This document shows positions 6,451-12,896 of a DNA stretch of 25,893 bases, piece after piece. How positions within the stretch are numbered: the first letter of the stretch is position 1; each line of letters begins with the position of its first letter. A program made the translations under genes and the position numbers. This DNA is from Microbacterium terregens (GTDB taxonomy: Bacteria > Pseudomonadota > Alphaproteobacteria > Sphingomonadales > Sphingomonadaceae): contig NZ_BSEX01000021.1 in NCBI RefSeq assembly GCF_027922045.1, positions 1-25,893 of the forward strand, in the 5' to 3' direction. Below the pieces are notes generated by a model. The model was not told the DNA's origin and did not search any database. It saw only the letters and a program-made list of their open reading frames with translations.

Positions 6451-6539
6451 CGTATTCCTGCGCAGGCAGGAATCCAGGGCCAAGCAGACCTTCACGTGCG
6501 GTGCTTGGGACTCTGGGCTCCTGCCTTCGCAGGAGCACG
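6451..6539. repeat. Double-hairpin intergenic repeat, copy 1 (after gltX)
   Basis: This 89-bp element has a left arm with core ATTCCTG-CGCAGG-CAGGAAT and a right arm with core GCTCCTG-CCTTCG-CAGGAGC, each a hairpin on its own. The two arms are also inverted relative to each other (22 of 27 outer positions match). Related copies are at 14755-14844, 15777-15866 and 19944-20025. It starts 42 bases after the gltX stop. The remaining DNA up to tonB (6540-6695) shows no gene. Confidence 0.8.
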
Positions 6540-6638
6540 GTCAGCGCTTTGCAGAGGTTTCGCCTCCGCCGGTATCGGGGGCCGGGAGGGTGGAGTGCTC
6601 CCGAAGTGGCGCGAAGACGCGCGCCATTGCGTCTGTAG

Positions 6639-6647
6639 TGTTATGAT
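6639..6647 (+). promoter_or_regulatory. Possible extended -10 promoter of the tonB-rib operon
   Basis: TG-T-TATGAT (6639-6647) is an extended -10 box, 48 bases before the tonB start; no -35 box of quality is seen at the right distance. The stretch GTTATGATGTACC also loosely resembles a palindromic metal-regulator site (alphaproteobacterial Zur boxes have a GTTAT half-site), but the match is partial. Confidence 0.4.
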
Positions 6648-6695
6648 GTACCGTTGCCTGCTCGGCCCTTGGAGGGCACGAACGAGGAGAAGCCG

Positions 6696-7376
6696 ATGTA
6701 CGCGAATCGCTATGCTTCCGAACGCCGCTTCCACCCTGCCAGCATGGGCGTTGCCCTGGCGATCAACGGCGGCCTGCTCGCCGCGATGCTGCTGGCCGGA
6801 TCGGTCTCCGTGGTCCGCTATGAGGACCCGGCGCTGAACACGACCGCCATCCCGCTGCCGCCGACGCCGCCGGAGGTGAAGCCGGAGCCCCAGCCGGTGG
6901 AGAAGGCGGTCCAGCCCCCGCCCCAGACGCTCCCCTTCCTGCCGAAGCCGCTCGTCGACCTGCCGCGGCCTGACGAAACGGTGATGGCGAGCGATGCGAC
7001 CCTGCCGATCACCCCGCCGCCGCCGACGACGGGGACGCCCGGCGGGACGGGCACGGGCGTCACCGTCGATCCGCCCAAGCCGATGCCGGTGCTGGTCGAT
7101 GCCGCACCGGACCCGCGCTACAAAGACGCGTTCCAGCCGGCCTACCCGCCCGCCGAGCGCCGCGCCGAGCGCAACGGCGCGGTGACGGTGCGGGTGCGGA
7201 TCGGCGCCGATGGACGGGTGACTGCGGTCGAGCCGGTGCGCGCGACCAGTGACGCGTTCTGGGAGGCGACCCGGCGGCAGGCGCTCTCCAAATGGCGCTT
7301 CCGTGCCGCCACGCGCGATGGGGTCGCCGTCGAAAGCTGGCGGGTGATGACGGTGCGTTTCGAGATGGAGAACTGA
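6696..7376 (+). CDS. TonB-family energy-transducing protein (226 aa)
   Basis: The plan is that of TonB: a short cytoplasmic N-terminus, one membrane helix (residues 17-40, MGVALAINGGLLAAMLLAGSVSVV), a long Pro-rich periplasmic stretch (45-140, many PP and PxP) and a C-terminal TonB domain (about 145-226) with AYPPAERRAERNGAVTVRVRI and a closing WRFRAAT...RVMTVRFEM. It would carry proton-motive energy from ExbBD to outer-membrane TonB-dependent receptors. ATG 6696 follows GAGGAGAAG; the longer frame from 6654 was rejected. It heads a tight co-directional run into the riboflavin genes. No exbB or exbD lies in the window, so it must rely on a set elsewhere. Sphingomonads commonly have several TonB paralogues. 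Confidence 0.9.
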   Translation: MYANRYASERRFHPASMGVALAINGGLLAAMLLAGSVSVVRYEDPALNTTAIPLPPTPPEVKPEPQPVEKAVQPPPQTLPFLPKPLVDLPRPDETVMASDATLPITPPPPTTGTPGGTGTGVTVDPPKPMPVLVDAAPDPRYKDAFQPAYPPAERRAERNGAVTVRVRIGADGRVTAVEPVRATSDAFWEATRRQALSKWRFRAATRDGVAVESWRVMTVRFEMEN

Positions 7377-7430
7377 AGGGGCGGCGCAGGGGCTGGTGGC
7401 CGAGGGCGGTGACGCCTATCTGGAAGGCCC

Positions 7431-7778
7431 ATGAGGATCCTGCGCCACCTGTCGCCGCTGCGTGCGTACCATGACCTGCGACTGTTCCTGTCGCACCGGC
7501 GGCCGCACCAATGGGCGTTCCTGGCGCTGGCGGTGACGATCACCGGCCTGTGGATCTGGGCGTTCGTCCATGATTCCCACTTCGAGCGGCCGTACAAGCG
7601 CGAGATCATCTACGTCCAGGATTGGCGGCTCGACCGCACGGATGAGGAAATCCGTGCCCAGCAGAAGATCGACGAGGCCAAGCGCCAGAAGGAGATCGCC
7701 GAGCTGGAGAAGCGGCGCGCGCGGATCCAGGCCGAGTTCAAGAAGCTCGACGACGGCATGACCGCCTGGGGGCTTTGA
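7431..7778 (+). CDS. Small single-pass membrane protein with coiled coil (115 aa)
   Basis: ATG 7431 follows GGAAGG. The protein has a basic N-terminus, one membrane helix (about 28-46, QWAFLALAVTITGLWIWAF), then an extracytoplasmic or cytoplasmic tail that becomes a charged coiled coil (70-107, DEEIRAQQKIDEAKRQKEIAELEKRRARIQ is the core region). It is a conserved hypothetical in sphingomonads as far as I recall, with no known role. Its TGA overlaps the TTG assigned to ribD (TTGA, 7775-7778), so it is translationally coupled to riboflavin synthesis. Positive charges before the helix (RAYHDLRLFLSHRRPHQ) favour an N-in topology with the coiled coil in the periplasm. The gene is real; its function is unknown. 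Confidence 0.8.
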   Translation: MRILRHLSPLRAYHDLRLFLSHRRPHQWAFLALAVTITGLWIWAFVHDSHFERPYKREIIYVQDWRLDRTDEEIRAQQKIDEAKRQKEIAELEKRRARIQAEFKKLDDGMTAWGL

Positions 7779-8767
7779 CCTCCTTGGCCGACACGACCGA
7801 CGATGCGCGCTGGATGGGCGAGGCGCTGGCCCTGGCCGAGCGCAGCCGCGGGCAGACCGCGCCCAATCCCAATGTTGGCTGCGTGATCGTCGCGCCCGAT
7901 GGTCGTGTGGTTGGGCAGGGCTGGACCCAGCCGGGCGGGCGCCCGCATGCCGAGGCGGTGGCGCTGGCCGAAGCGGGCGCGGCCGCGAAGGGCGCGACCC
8001 TCTATGTGACGCTGGAGCCCTGCGCGCATGTTTCCGCGCGGGGACCGGCCTGCGCGGACCTGATCGTCGCGGCACAGCCGGCCCGCGTGGTGGTGGCGCT
8101 GACCGACCCCGATTCCCGCACCAACGGCCAGGGCATCGCCCGGCTGCGGCAGGCCGGGATCGCGGTGACCGAGGGCGTGTGCGCGGCCGAGGCGCGGCGC
8201 AGCATGGCCGGGTTCCTCACGCGCCTGGCGCTGGGCCGCCCGCATGTGACGCTGAAGCTTGCGACCTCGCTCGACGGGCGGATCGCGCTGCCGTCGGGGG
8301 AGAGCCGGTGGATCACCGGGGCGGAGGCGCGCGCCGATGTCCACCGCGAGCGAGCCCGGCATGAGGCGATCCTGGTCGGGCGCGGCACCTATGACGCGGA
8401 TGCGCCGCGGCTGGACGTGCGCCTGCCCGGCCTGGAGCATCGCAGCCCGCGCCGGTTGCTGCTGACCCGCGGCGCGGCACCCGAGGGGTGGGAGGCGCTG
8501 CACGACCTGGCCGATCTGGGCGCGCTGGACGGCGTCGATCATCTGCTGGTCGAGGGCGGGGCGGGGGCCGCCGCTGCCTTCCTGACCGCCGACCTGGTCG
8601 ACCGGCTGCTCTTCTATCGGGCGCCGATCCTGATCGGCGCGGGCACGTCTGCGGTGGGCGACCTGGGCCTGTCCAGCCTGGCCGAGGCCCATGGCCGATG
8701 GCGGTTTATCGAGGCGCGTTCGCTTGGCAGCGACCGGCGCGAAGTCTACGAGCGCGAGCGAGATTGA
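7775..8767 (+). CDS. ribD: Bifunctional riboflavin deaminase/reductase RibD (330 aa)
   Basis: The N-terminal half (about 12-150) is a cytidine-deaminase-like domain that removes the amino group of the pyrimidine made from GTP. Its zinc ligands and catalytic Glu are visible in GGRPHAEAVALAE (His58, Glu60) and LEPCAHVSARGPACAD (Cys83, Cys93). The second loop differs from the usual PCxHxGxTPPC. The C-terminal half (155-330) is the NADPH-dependent reductase: RPHVTLKLATSLDGRIAL, RWITG, AILVGRGTY, LLVEGGAGAAAAFL. The start is uncertain: TTG 7775 overlaps the preceding stop, TTG 7784 and ATG 7814 are alternatives, but ATG 7814 would cut into the conserved DARWMGEAL. It begins the ribD-ribE-ribB-ribH series. 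No FMN riboswitch was found before it. Confidence 0.93.
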   Translation: MTSLADTTDDARWMGEALALAERSRGQTAPNPNVGCVIVAPDGRVVGQGWTQPGGRPHAEAVALAEAGAAAKGATLYVTLEPCAHVSARGPACADLIVAAQPARVVVALTDPDSRTNGQGIARLRQAGIAVTEGVCAAEARRSMAGFLTRLALGRPHVTLKLATSLDGRIALPSGESRWITGAEARADVHRERARHEAILVGRGTYDADAPRLDVRLPGLEHRSPRRLLLTRGAAPEGWEALHDLADLGALDGVDHLLVEGGAGAAAAFLTADLVDRLLFYRAPILIGAGTSAVGDLGLSSLAEAHGRWRFIEARSLGSDRREVYERERD

Positions 8768-8768
8768 T

Positions 8769-9392
8769 ATGTTCACCGGAATCGTCACCGACATCGGCAC
8801 CATCGAGGCCGTAGAGCAGACGGGCGACCTGCGCGTCCGCATCGCCACAAGCTATGACACCGCAACCGTTGACCTGGGCGCGTCGATCGCCTGTTCGGGC
8901 GTGTGCCTGACCGTGGTCGACAAGGGGCCGGGCTGGTTCGCGGTCGACGTGTCGGGGGAAACCGTGTCGCGTACCGCCCGCGACCAGTGGACCGCCGGTC
9001 GCCGGCTGAACCTGGAACGGGCGCTGAAGCTCGGCGATGAACTGGGCGGGCACATCGTCACCGGTCATGTCGATGGGTTGGGCGACGTGCTCGACGTCAC
9101 CCAGGAAGGCGGATCGCATCGCGTCACCATCCTGGCCGGCCCCGAGATCGCGCCGTATCTGGCCGCCAAGGGTTCGGTCACGGTCGATGGCGTGTCGCTG
9201 ACCGTCAACAGCGTCGAGGACGGGCCGGAGGGGACGCGCTTCGGCCTCAACATCATTCCCCATACGGCCGAGGTCACGACCTTTGCCGACATCACCGAGG
9301 GGCAGGCCGTCAACCTCGAGATCGACGTGCTCGCCCGCTATCTCCAGCGCATGGAGCGCTATCGTGAAAGGACGCAGCATGGCGCTGCCTGA
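8769..9392 (+). CDS. ribE: Riboflavin synthase (207 aa)
   Basis: It catalyses the dismutation of two 6,7-dimethyl-8-ribityllumazine molecules to riboflavin plus the pyrimidine. The protein starts with the family hallmark MFTGIV and shows the two homologous barrels: first GVCLTVVDKG, second SLTVNSVED, with the linking GHIVTGHVDGLG and the late FGLNIIPHTAEVTTF. Its length (about 200-210 aa) is normal for the alpha-subunit type. ATG 8769 is two bases after the ribD stop. The end overlaps the ribB start by 14 bases. The last residues ([11 protein letters not shown]) are a basic trimerisation-type tail. Some databases name this gene ribC. Confidence 0.95.
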   Translation: MFTGIVTDIGTIEAVEQTGDLRVRIATSYDTATVDLGASIACSGVCLTVVDKGPGWFAVDVSGETVSRTARDQWTAGRRLNLERALKLGDELGGHIVTGHVDGLGDVLDVTQEGGSHRVTILAGPEIAPYLAAKGSVTVDGVSLTVNSVEDGPEGTRFGLNIIPHTAEVTTFADITEGQAVNLEIDVLARYLQRMERYRERTQHGAA

Positions 9393-10530
9393 ACCCGGCT
9401 CCCTCGAACCTGCCCGGCTCCGCCACGGCTTTCTCTCCTCGCCCGAGGAGATCATCGACGAGGCGCGCAACGGGCGCATGTTCATCCTGGTCGACGACGA
9501 GGACCGGGAGAATGAAGGCGACCTGGTGATCCCGGCGCAGATGGCGACGCCGGAGAAGATCAACTTCATGGTGACGCACGGCCGCGGCCTCGTCTGCCTG
9601 GCGCTGTCGAAGCCGCGGGTCGAGGAGCTCGGCCTGGAGCTGATGAGCCGCAACAACGGCACGCGGCACGAGACCGCCTTCACCGTCTCGATCGAGGCGA
9701 AGGAAGGGGTGAGCACTGGTATCTCGGCGGCCGATCGTGCGCGCACCATCGCGGTGGCGGTGGATTCGACCAAGGGCGCGGCCGACATCGTGACGCCGGG
9801 GCATGTCTTCCCGCTGATCGCGCGCGATGGCGGCGTGCTGGTGCGCGCCGGGCATACCGAGGCGGCGGTGGACGTGGCGCGGCTCGCCGGGCTCAACCCC
9901 GCGGGCGTGATCTGCGAGATCATGAACGAGGACGGCACCATGTCGCGCCTGGACGACCTGGTCGGCTTCGCGCAGCTCCACGGCCTCAAGATCGGCACGA
10001 TTCGCGACCTGATCGCCTATCGCCGCCGCCACGACCATCTGGTCGAGAAGCGGGCGGAAAGCCGCTTCACCAGCCGCTGGGGCGGCGAGTGGACGGCGAT
10101 GACCTTCTGGAACAAGGCGACGGGCAGCGAGCAGGTCGCGCTGGTGAAGGGCCGTATCGATCCCACCAAGCCGACGCTGGTGCGCATGCACGCGATGTCG
10201 CCCTTCGCCGACATCTTCGGCGAGACCGGGCGCCGCGCGGAGCTGCTCAGCCGGTCGATGGAGATCATCGGCGAAGAGGGCGCTGGCGTGATCGTGGTGA
10301 TCAACAAGCCGCGGCTCGACCAGTTCACCGTCGCCATGCAGGCGCGCACCGGCGAGCTCAATCCCGCCGACATGGACCAGCTGCGCGACTATGGCGTGGG
10401 CGCCATGATCCTGAACGAACTGGGCGTCGCCGAAATGGTGCTGCTCACCAACACCCATCACACCCTCGTCGGGCTCGACGGCTATGGCCTGTCGATCGTC
10501 GGCGAGCGTCCCATCGACACGGAGCGCTGA
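9379..10530 (+). CDS. ribB: 3,4-dihydroxy-2-butanone 4-phosphate synthase with degenerate RibA-like domain (RibBX type, 383 aa)
   Basis: Residues 13-215 are a complete RibB, which makes the four-carbon unit of riboflavin from ribulose 5-phosphate: [17 protein letters not shown] (acidic metal loop), [53 protein letters not shown]. Residues about 225-375 align in layout with GTP cyclohydrolase II but lack its zinc cysteines (no CDCG motif) and the RQEGRGIG loop; instead there is [21 protein letters not shown]. Such proteins have been described in Proteobacteria as RibBX. GTP cyclohydrolase II activity is therefore probably supplied by a separate ribA outside this window. ATG 9379 overlaps ribE by 14 bases. 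What the second domain does is not established to my knowledge. Confidence 0.93.
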   Translation: MALPEPGSLEPARLRHGFLSSPEEIIDEARNGRMFILVDDEDRENEGDLVIPAQMATPEKINFMVTHGRGLVCLALSKPRVEELGLELMSRNNGTRHETAFTVSIEAKEGVSTGISAADRARTIAVAVDSTKGAADIVTPGHVFPLIARDGGVLVRAGHTEAAVDVARLAGLNPAGVICEIMNEDGTMSRLDDLVGFAQLHGLKIGTIRDLIAYRRRHDHLVEKRAESRFTSRWGGEWTAMTFWNKATGSEQVALVKGRIDPTKPTLVRMHAMSPFADIFGETGRRAELLSRSMEIIGEEGAGVIVVINKPRLDQFTVAMQARTGELNPADMDQLRDYGVGAMILNELGVAEMVLLTNTHHTLVGLDGYGLSIVGERPIDTER

Positions 10531-10531
10531 C

Positions 10532-10951
10532 ATGGCCCGCATCTTGATCGTCGAAGCGCGCTTCTACGACCACCTCAACGACCTGCTGCTCGACGGCGCG
10601 CGCACCGCGCTGCAGGAGGCCGGGCAGGATTACGAGATCGTCACGGTGCCGGGCGCGCTGGAGATCCCGGGCGCCGTCGCGATGGCGGCCGAGACCGGCC
10701 AGTTCGACGCCTATGTCGCGCTGGGCGTGGTGATCCGCGGCGAGACCTATCATTTCGAGATCGTCGCCAACGAAAGCGCGCGCGGGCTGATGGCGCTGGC
10801 CATGGACGGCCTGCCGATCGGCAACGGCATCCTGACCGTCGAGAACGAGGCGCAGGCGCTGGCCCGCGCCGATCGCAACGACAAGGACAAGGGCGGGGAA
10901 GCCGCCAAGGCGGCGCTCGCCATGCTGGCGCTGCGCCAGCGCTTCGCCTGA
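10532..10951 (+). CDS. ribH: 6,7-dimethyl-8-ribityllumazine synthase (139 aa)
   Basis: The enzyme condenses the RibD pyrimidine with the RibB four-carbon phosphate to give the substrate of riboflavin synthase; it usually forms pentamers or icosahedral shells. Visible family motifs are [17 protein letters not shown] near the start, [16 protein letters not shown] (phosphate-binding and substrate loop), [19 protein letters not shown] (with the conserved His) and [17 protein letters not shown] near the end. Its length is slightly shorter than the typical 150-160. The start is two bases after the ribB stop, so the four genes ribD-E-B-H are nearly contiguous. Confidence 0.95.
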   Translation: MARILIVEARFYDHLNDLLLDGARTALQEAGQDYEIVTVPGALEIPGAVAMAAETGQFDAYVALGVVIRGETYHFEIVANESARGLMALAMDGLPIGNGILTVENEAQALARADRNDKDKGGEAAKAALAMLALRQRFA

Positions 10952-10972
10952 TCCGGCGCCGCGGCTGAGCCG

Positions 10973-11884
10973 ATGAACTCGGAGAGCCGCGGGACGGGAA
11001 TGGGGCTGGCGGCTGCGGTGGTCGCCAACCTGACGCTGGCGATGGGCCCCTGGCTGGTGCGGCTGGCCGAGACCGGGCCGGTTGCCGCCGGCTTCTGGCG
11101 GCTGGCGCTGGCGATGCCGGCGCTGCTCGCCTGGTCGGCGATCGCCAATCCCGGGGCGTTGCGGCGGGGGCTCGCCTTCTGGCCGGTGCTGCTGGTGGCG
11201 GGGCTCGCCTTTGCCGCGGACCTCGCGACCTGGAACGTGAGCATCCACCGCACGACGCTCGCCAACGCGACGCTGTTCGCCAATTCGGCCACGCTGATCT
11301 ACCCCGTCTATGGCTTCCTGATCGCGCGCGCCTGGCCGAGCCGGCCACAGGTCGCAGCGCTGCTACTGGCGATGGTCGGCGGGGGCATGCTGCTCGGCCA
11401 GTCGGCGGAGCTGTCGCACGCGCATCTCGTCGGCGACCTGCTCGCGCTGTTCGCGGGGCTGGCCTACGCGGTCTATTTTATCGGCATGGCGCGGGTGCGC
11501 GCGGCGGTGCCGCCGATGCCGGCGCTGGCATTGTCGGGAGTCGCGACCATGGCGCCGCTCTTGGTGCTGGCGATTGGGCTCGGCGAGCGGCTGGTACCTT
11601 TGGACGTGGCCGGCTGGGGGCCGCTGATCGGGCTGGCGCTGGTCAGCCAGGTGTTCGGCCAGGGGCTGATGATCTATGCGCTCGGCCGGCTGCCGCCGCT
11701 GGTGATCGGCATCACGTTGCTGCTCCAGCCGATCGTGGCGGGCGGGATCGGCTGGGCGGTCTATGGCGAGCGGCCGGGTACCCCCGACCTGATCGGGGCG
11801 CTGCTGGTCGCCGCCGCGCTGGTGCTGGTCCGGCGCGAGCCGAAGGTTGCGCCTGCCGCCGGGCAGACTAGATCGGTGGCCTGA
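10973..11884 (+). CDS. EamA/DMT-family transporter (303 aa)
   Basis: A polytopic membrane protein with about ten hydrophobic helices arranged in two homologous halves, the hallmark of drug/metabolite transporters (EamA repeats). Examples are MGLAAAVVANLTLAMGPWLVRLAE at the start, VAALLLAMVGGGMLLG mid-protein and ALLVAAALVLVRR at the end. The first repeat holds ANATLFANSATLIYPVYG and the second the matching LPPLVIGITLLLQPIVAGG, both typical of the fourth helix of each half. It probably exports or imports a small metabolite in the inner membrane. It lies 21 bases after ribH, so a link to riboflavin or flavin traffic is possible, but known bacterial riboflavin importers (RibN) of this fold cannot be recognised from sequence alone here. 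Confidence 0.85.
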   Translation: MNSESRGTGMGLAAAVVANLTLAMGPWLVRLAETGPVAAGFWRLALAMPALLAWSAIANPGALRRGLAFWPVLLVAGLAFAADLATWNVSIHRTTLANATLFANSATLIYPVYGFLIARAWPSRPQVAALLLAMVGGGMLLGQSAELSHAHLVGDLLALFAGLAYAVYFIGMARVRAAVPPMPALALSGVATMAPLLVLAIGLGERLVPLDVAGWGPLIGLALVSQVFGQGLMIYALGRLPPLVIGITLLLQPIVAGGIGWAVYGERPGTPDLIGALLVAAALVLVRREPKVAPAAGQTRSVA

Positions 11885-11903
11885 TCCCATGAAGGAGGCC
11901 GCG

Positions 11904-12572
11904 ATGGCGACCGCAGCATTCGAAGACGCGACGCTGGACGAACTGCGCGCTGCCCTGGCGCCGGTGGTGGCCGCGAACGCCGCGTTCGATGGCTGGGCGC
12001 CCGCTGCCGTGGCCATGGCCGCCGAGCAGCTGGGCATCGACCCGGACGTCGCCCGCGCGGCGATGCCGAGCCCGCTCGACATGATCGACGCCTGGTTCTC
12101 CCATATCGACCGGCTGATGATGGAGCGGCTGCCCGCGGACACGCTCGCCGCGATGAAGATCCGCCAGCGCATCACCGCGCTGGTCGAGGCGCGACTCGCC
12201 GCGGTCGCGCCTCAGCGCGAGGCGCTGCGCCGCGCGCTCGCGATCCTGGCGATGCCGCAGAACCTGGCGCGTGCCACCCGGCTGGGCTGGCGCAGCGTCG
12301 ACCTGATGTGGCGGCTCGCGGGCGACACCGCGACCGACTACAACCACTACACCAAGCGCGCGACGCTGGGGGCCGTCTATGGCACCACCGTGACCGTGTT
12401 CCTGGACGACGAGAGCGAGGGCTGGGCCGATACCCGCGCGTTCCTGTCGCGGCGGATCGACAACATCATGCAGTTCGAAAAGGCCAAGGCGCAATGGGTG
12501 GGCCGTGCGTCGAGCGAGCGGCGGCTGAGCCTGTCGCGCTTCATCGGCCGGCTGCGCTATCCGGCGGTTTGA
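11904..12572 (+). CDS. COQ9-family protein (222 aa)
   Basis: COQ9 proteins have a TetR-like helical fold, bind isoprenoid lipids and help ubiquinone biosynthesis. The sequence shows the expected plan: an early DELRAALAPVVAANAAFDGW, repeated MAAEQLGIDPDVARAAMPSP, IDAWFSHIDRLM, then the conserved WRLAGDTATDYNHYTKRATL and an end rich in RRIDNIMQFEKAK. ATG 11904 is preceded by AAGGAGG five bases upstream and is preferred to ATG 11889. It follows the EamA gene by 19 bases and closes the co-directional run that begins with tonB. Alphaproteobacterial homologues of mitochondrial COQ9 are common, which supports the class assignment of the organism. Confidence 0.88.
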   Translation: MATAAFEDATLDELRAALAPVVAANAAFDGWAPAAVAMAAEQLGIDPDVARAAMPSPLDMIDAWFSHIDRLMMERLPADTLAAMKIRQRITALVEARLAAVAPQREALRRALAILAMPQNLARATRLGWRSVDLMWRLAGDTATDYNHYTKRATLGAVYGTTVTVFLDDESEGWADTRAFLSRRIDNIMQFEKAKAQWVGRASSERRLSLSRFIGRLRYPAV

Positions 12573-12602
12573 AAACGAAAAAGCTGGCGTTCCGCATCAA
12601 CT

Positions 12603-12621
12603 ATTGATAATCACTCGCAAT
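12603..12621. promoter_or_regulatory. Fur-box-like site overlapping the feoA start codon
   Basis: The 19-bp sequence ATTGATAATCACTCGCAAT is an imperfect 9-1-9 palindrome (6 of 9 positions match) close to Fur boxes of alphaproteobacteria (TGCGAATGATTATCA style). It ends inside the feoA ATG (12620-12622). Binding of Fe-Fur there would block transcription of feoAB when iron is plentiful. GATAAT at 12606-12611 could double as a -10 box, placing the RNA start at or next to the ATG. Confidence 0.6.
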
Positions 12622-12877
12622 GCTTTCGCCCAACGCCAGCCTCTCGCACCTCGCCCAGCGCCAGCATGCGCGCGTGGCGGGGGTGGATTGGGACGCGCTG
12701 CAGCCTGCCGAGGCGCGGCGGCTGCGCGAGTTCGGCCTGGACGAGGGCGTGGAGATCGAGCTGCTGCATCGCGCATGGCTCGGCGGCGGGCCGGTCGCCT
12801 GTCGCATCGGGCGGATGATGGTGGCGCTTCGCCCCCATGTCGCCGCCGCCATTCGCGTCACCCTGGCCGTCGACTGA
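12620..12877 (+). CDS. feoA: Ferrous iron transport protein FeoA (85 aa)
   Basis: A small SH3-like cytoplasmic protein that supports FeoB. The sequence has the family look: a short lead (LSHLAQRQHARVAGVDW), ARRLREFGLDEGVEIELLHRAWLGG, then GPVACRIGRMMVALRPHVAAAIRVTL, matching the strands of the domain. Its ATG is buried in the Fur-like box and there is no Shine-Dalgarno sequence before it; either the message is leaderless or a later start is used. The first conserved part begins around residue 8, and no in-frame ATG/GTG is better placed. It is followed 19 bases later by feoB. Confidence 0.88.
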   Translation: MLSPNASLSHLAQRQHARVAGVDWDALQPAEARRLREFGLDEGVEIELLHRAWLGGGPVACRIGRMMVALRPHVAAAIRVTLAVD

Positions 12878-12896
12878 GGCCTTTTCGGACAGGATC

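Noticed and set aside
5044..6495. 483-codon open frame antisense to gltX
   Set aside because: Shadow of gltX with low-complexity composition; the plus-strand enzyme is unambiguous.
7377..7775. FMN riboswitch before ribD
   Set aside because: No conserved FMN aptamer segments were seen before tonB, before the 115-aa gene or before ribD, and ribD overlaps its upstream neighbour.
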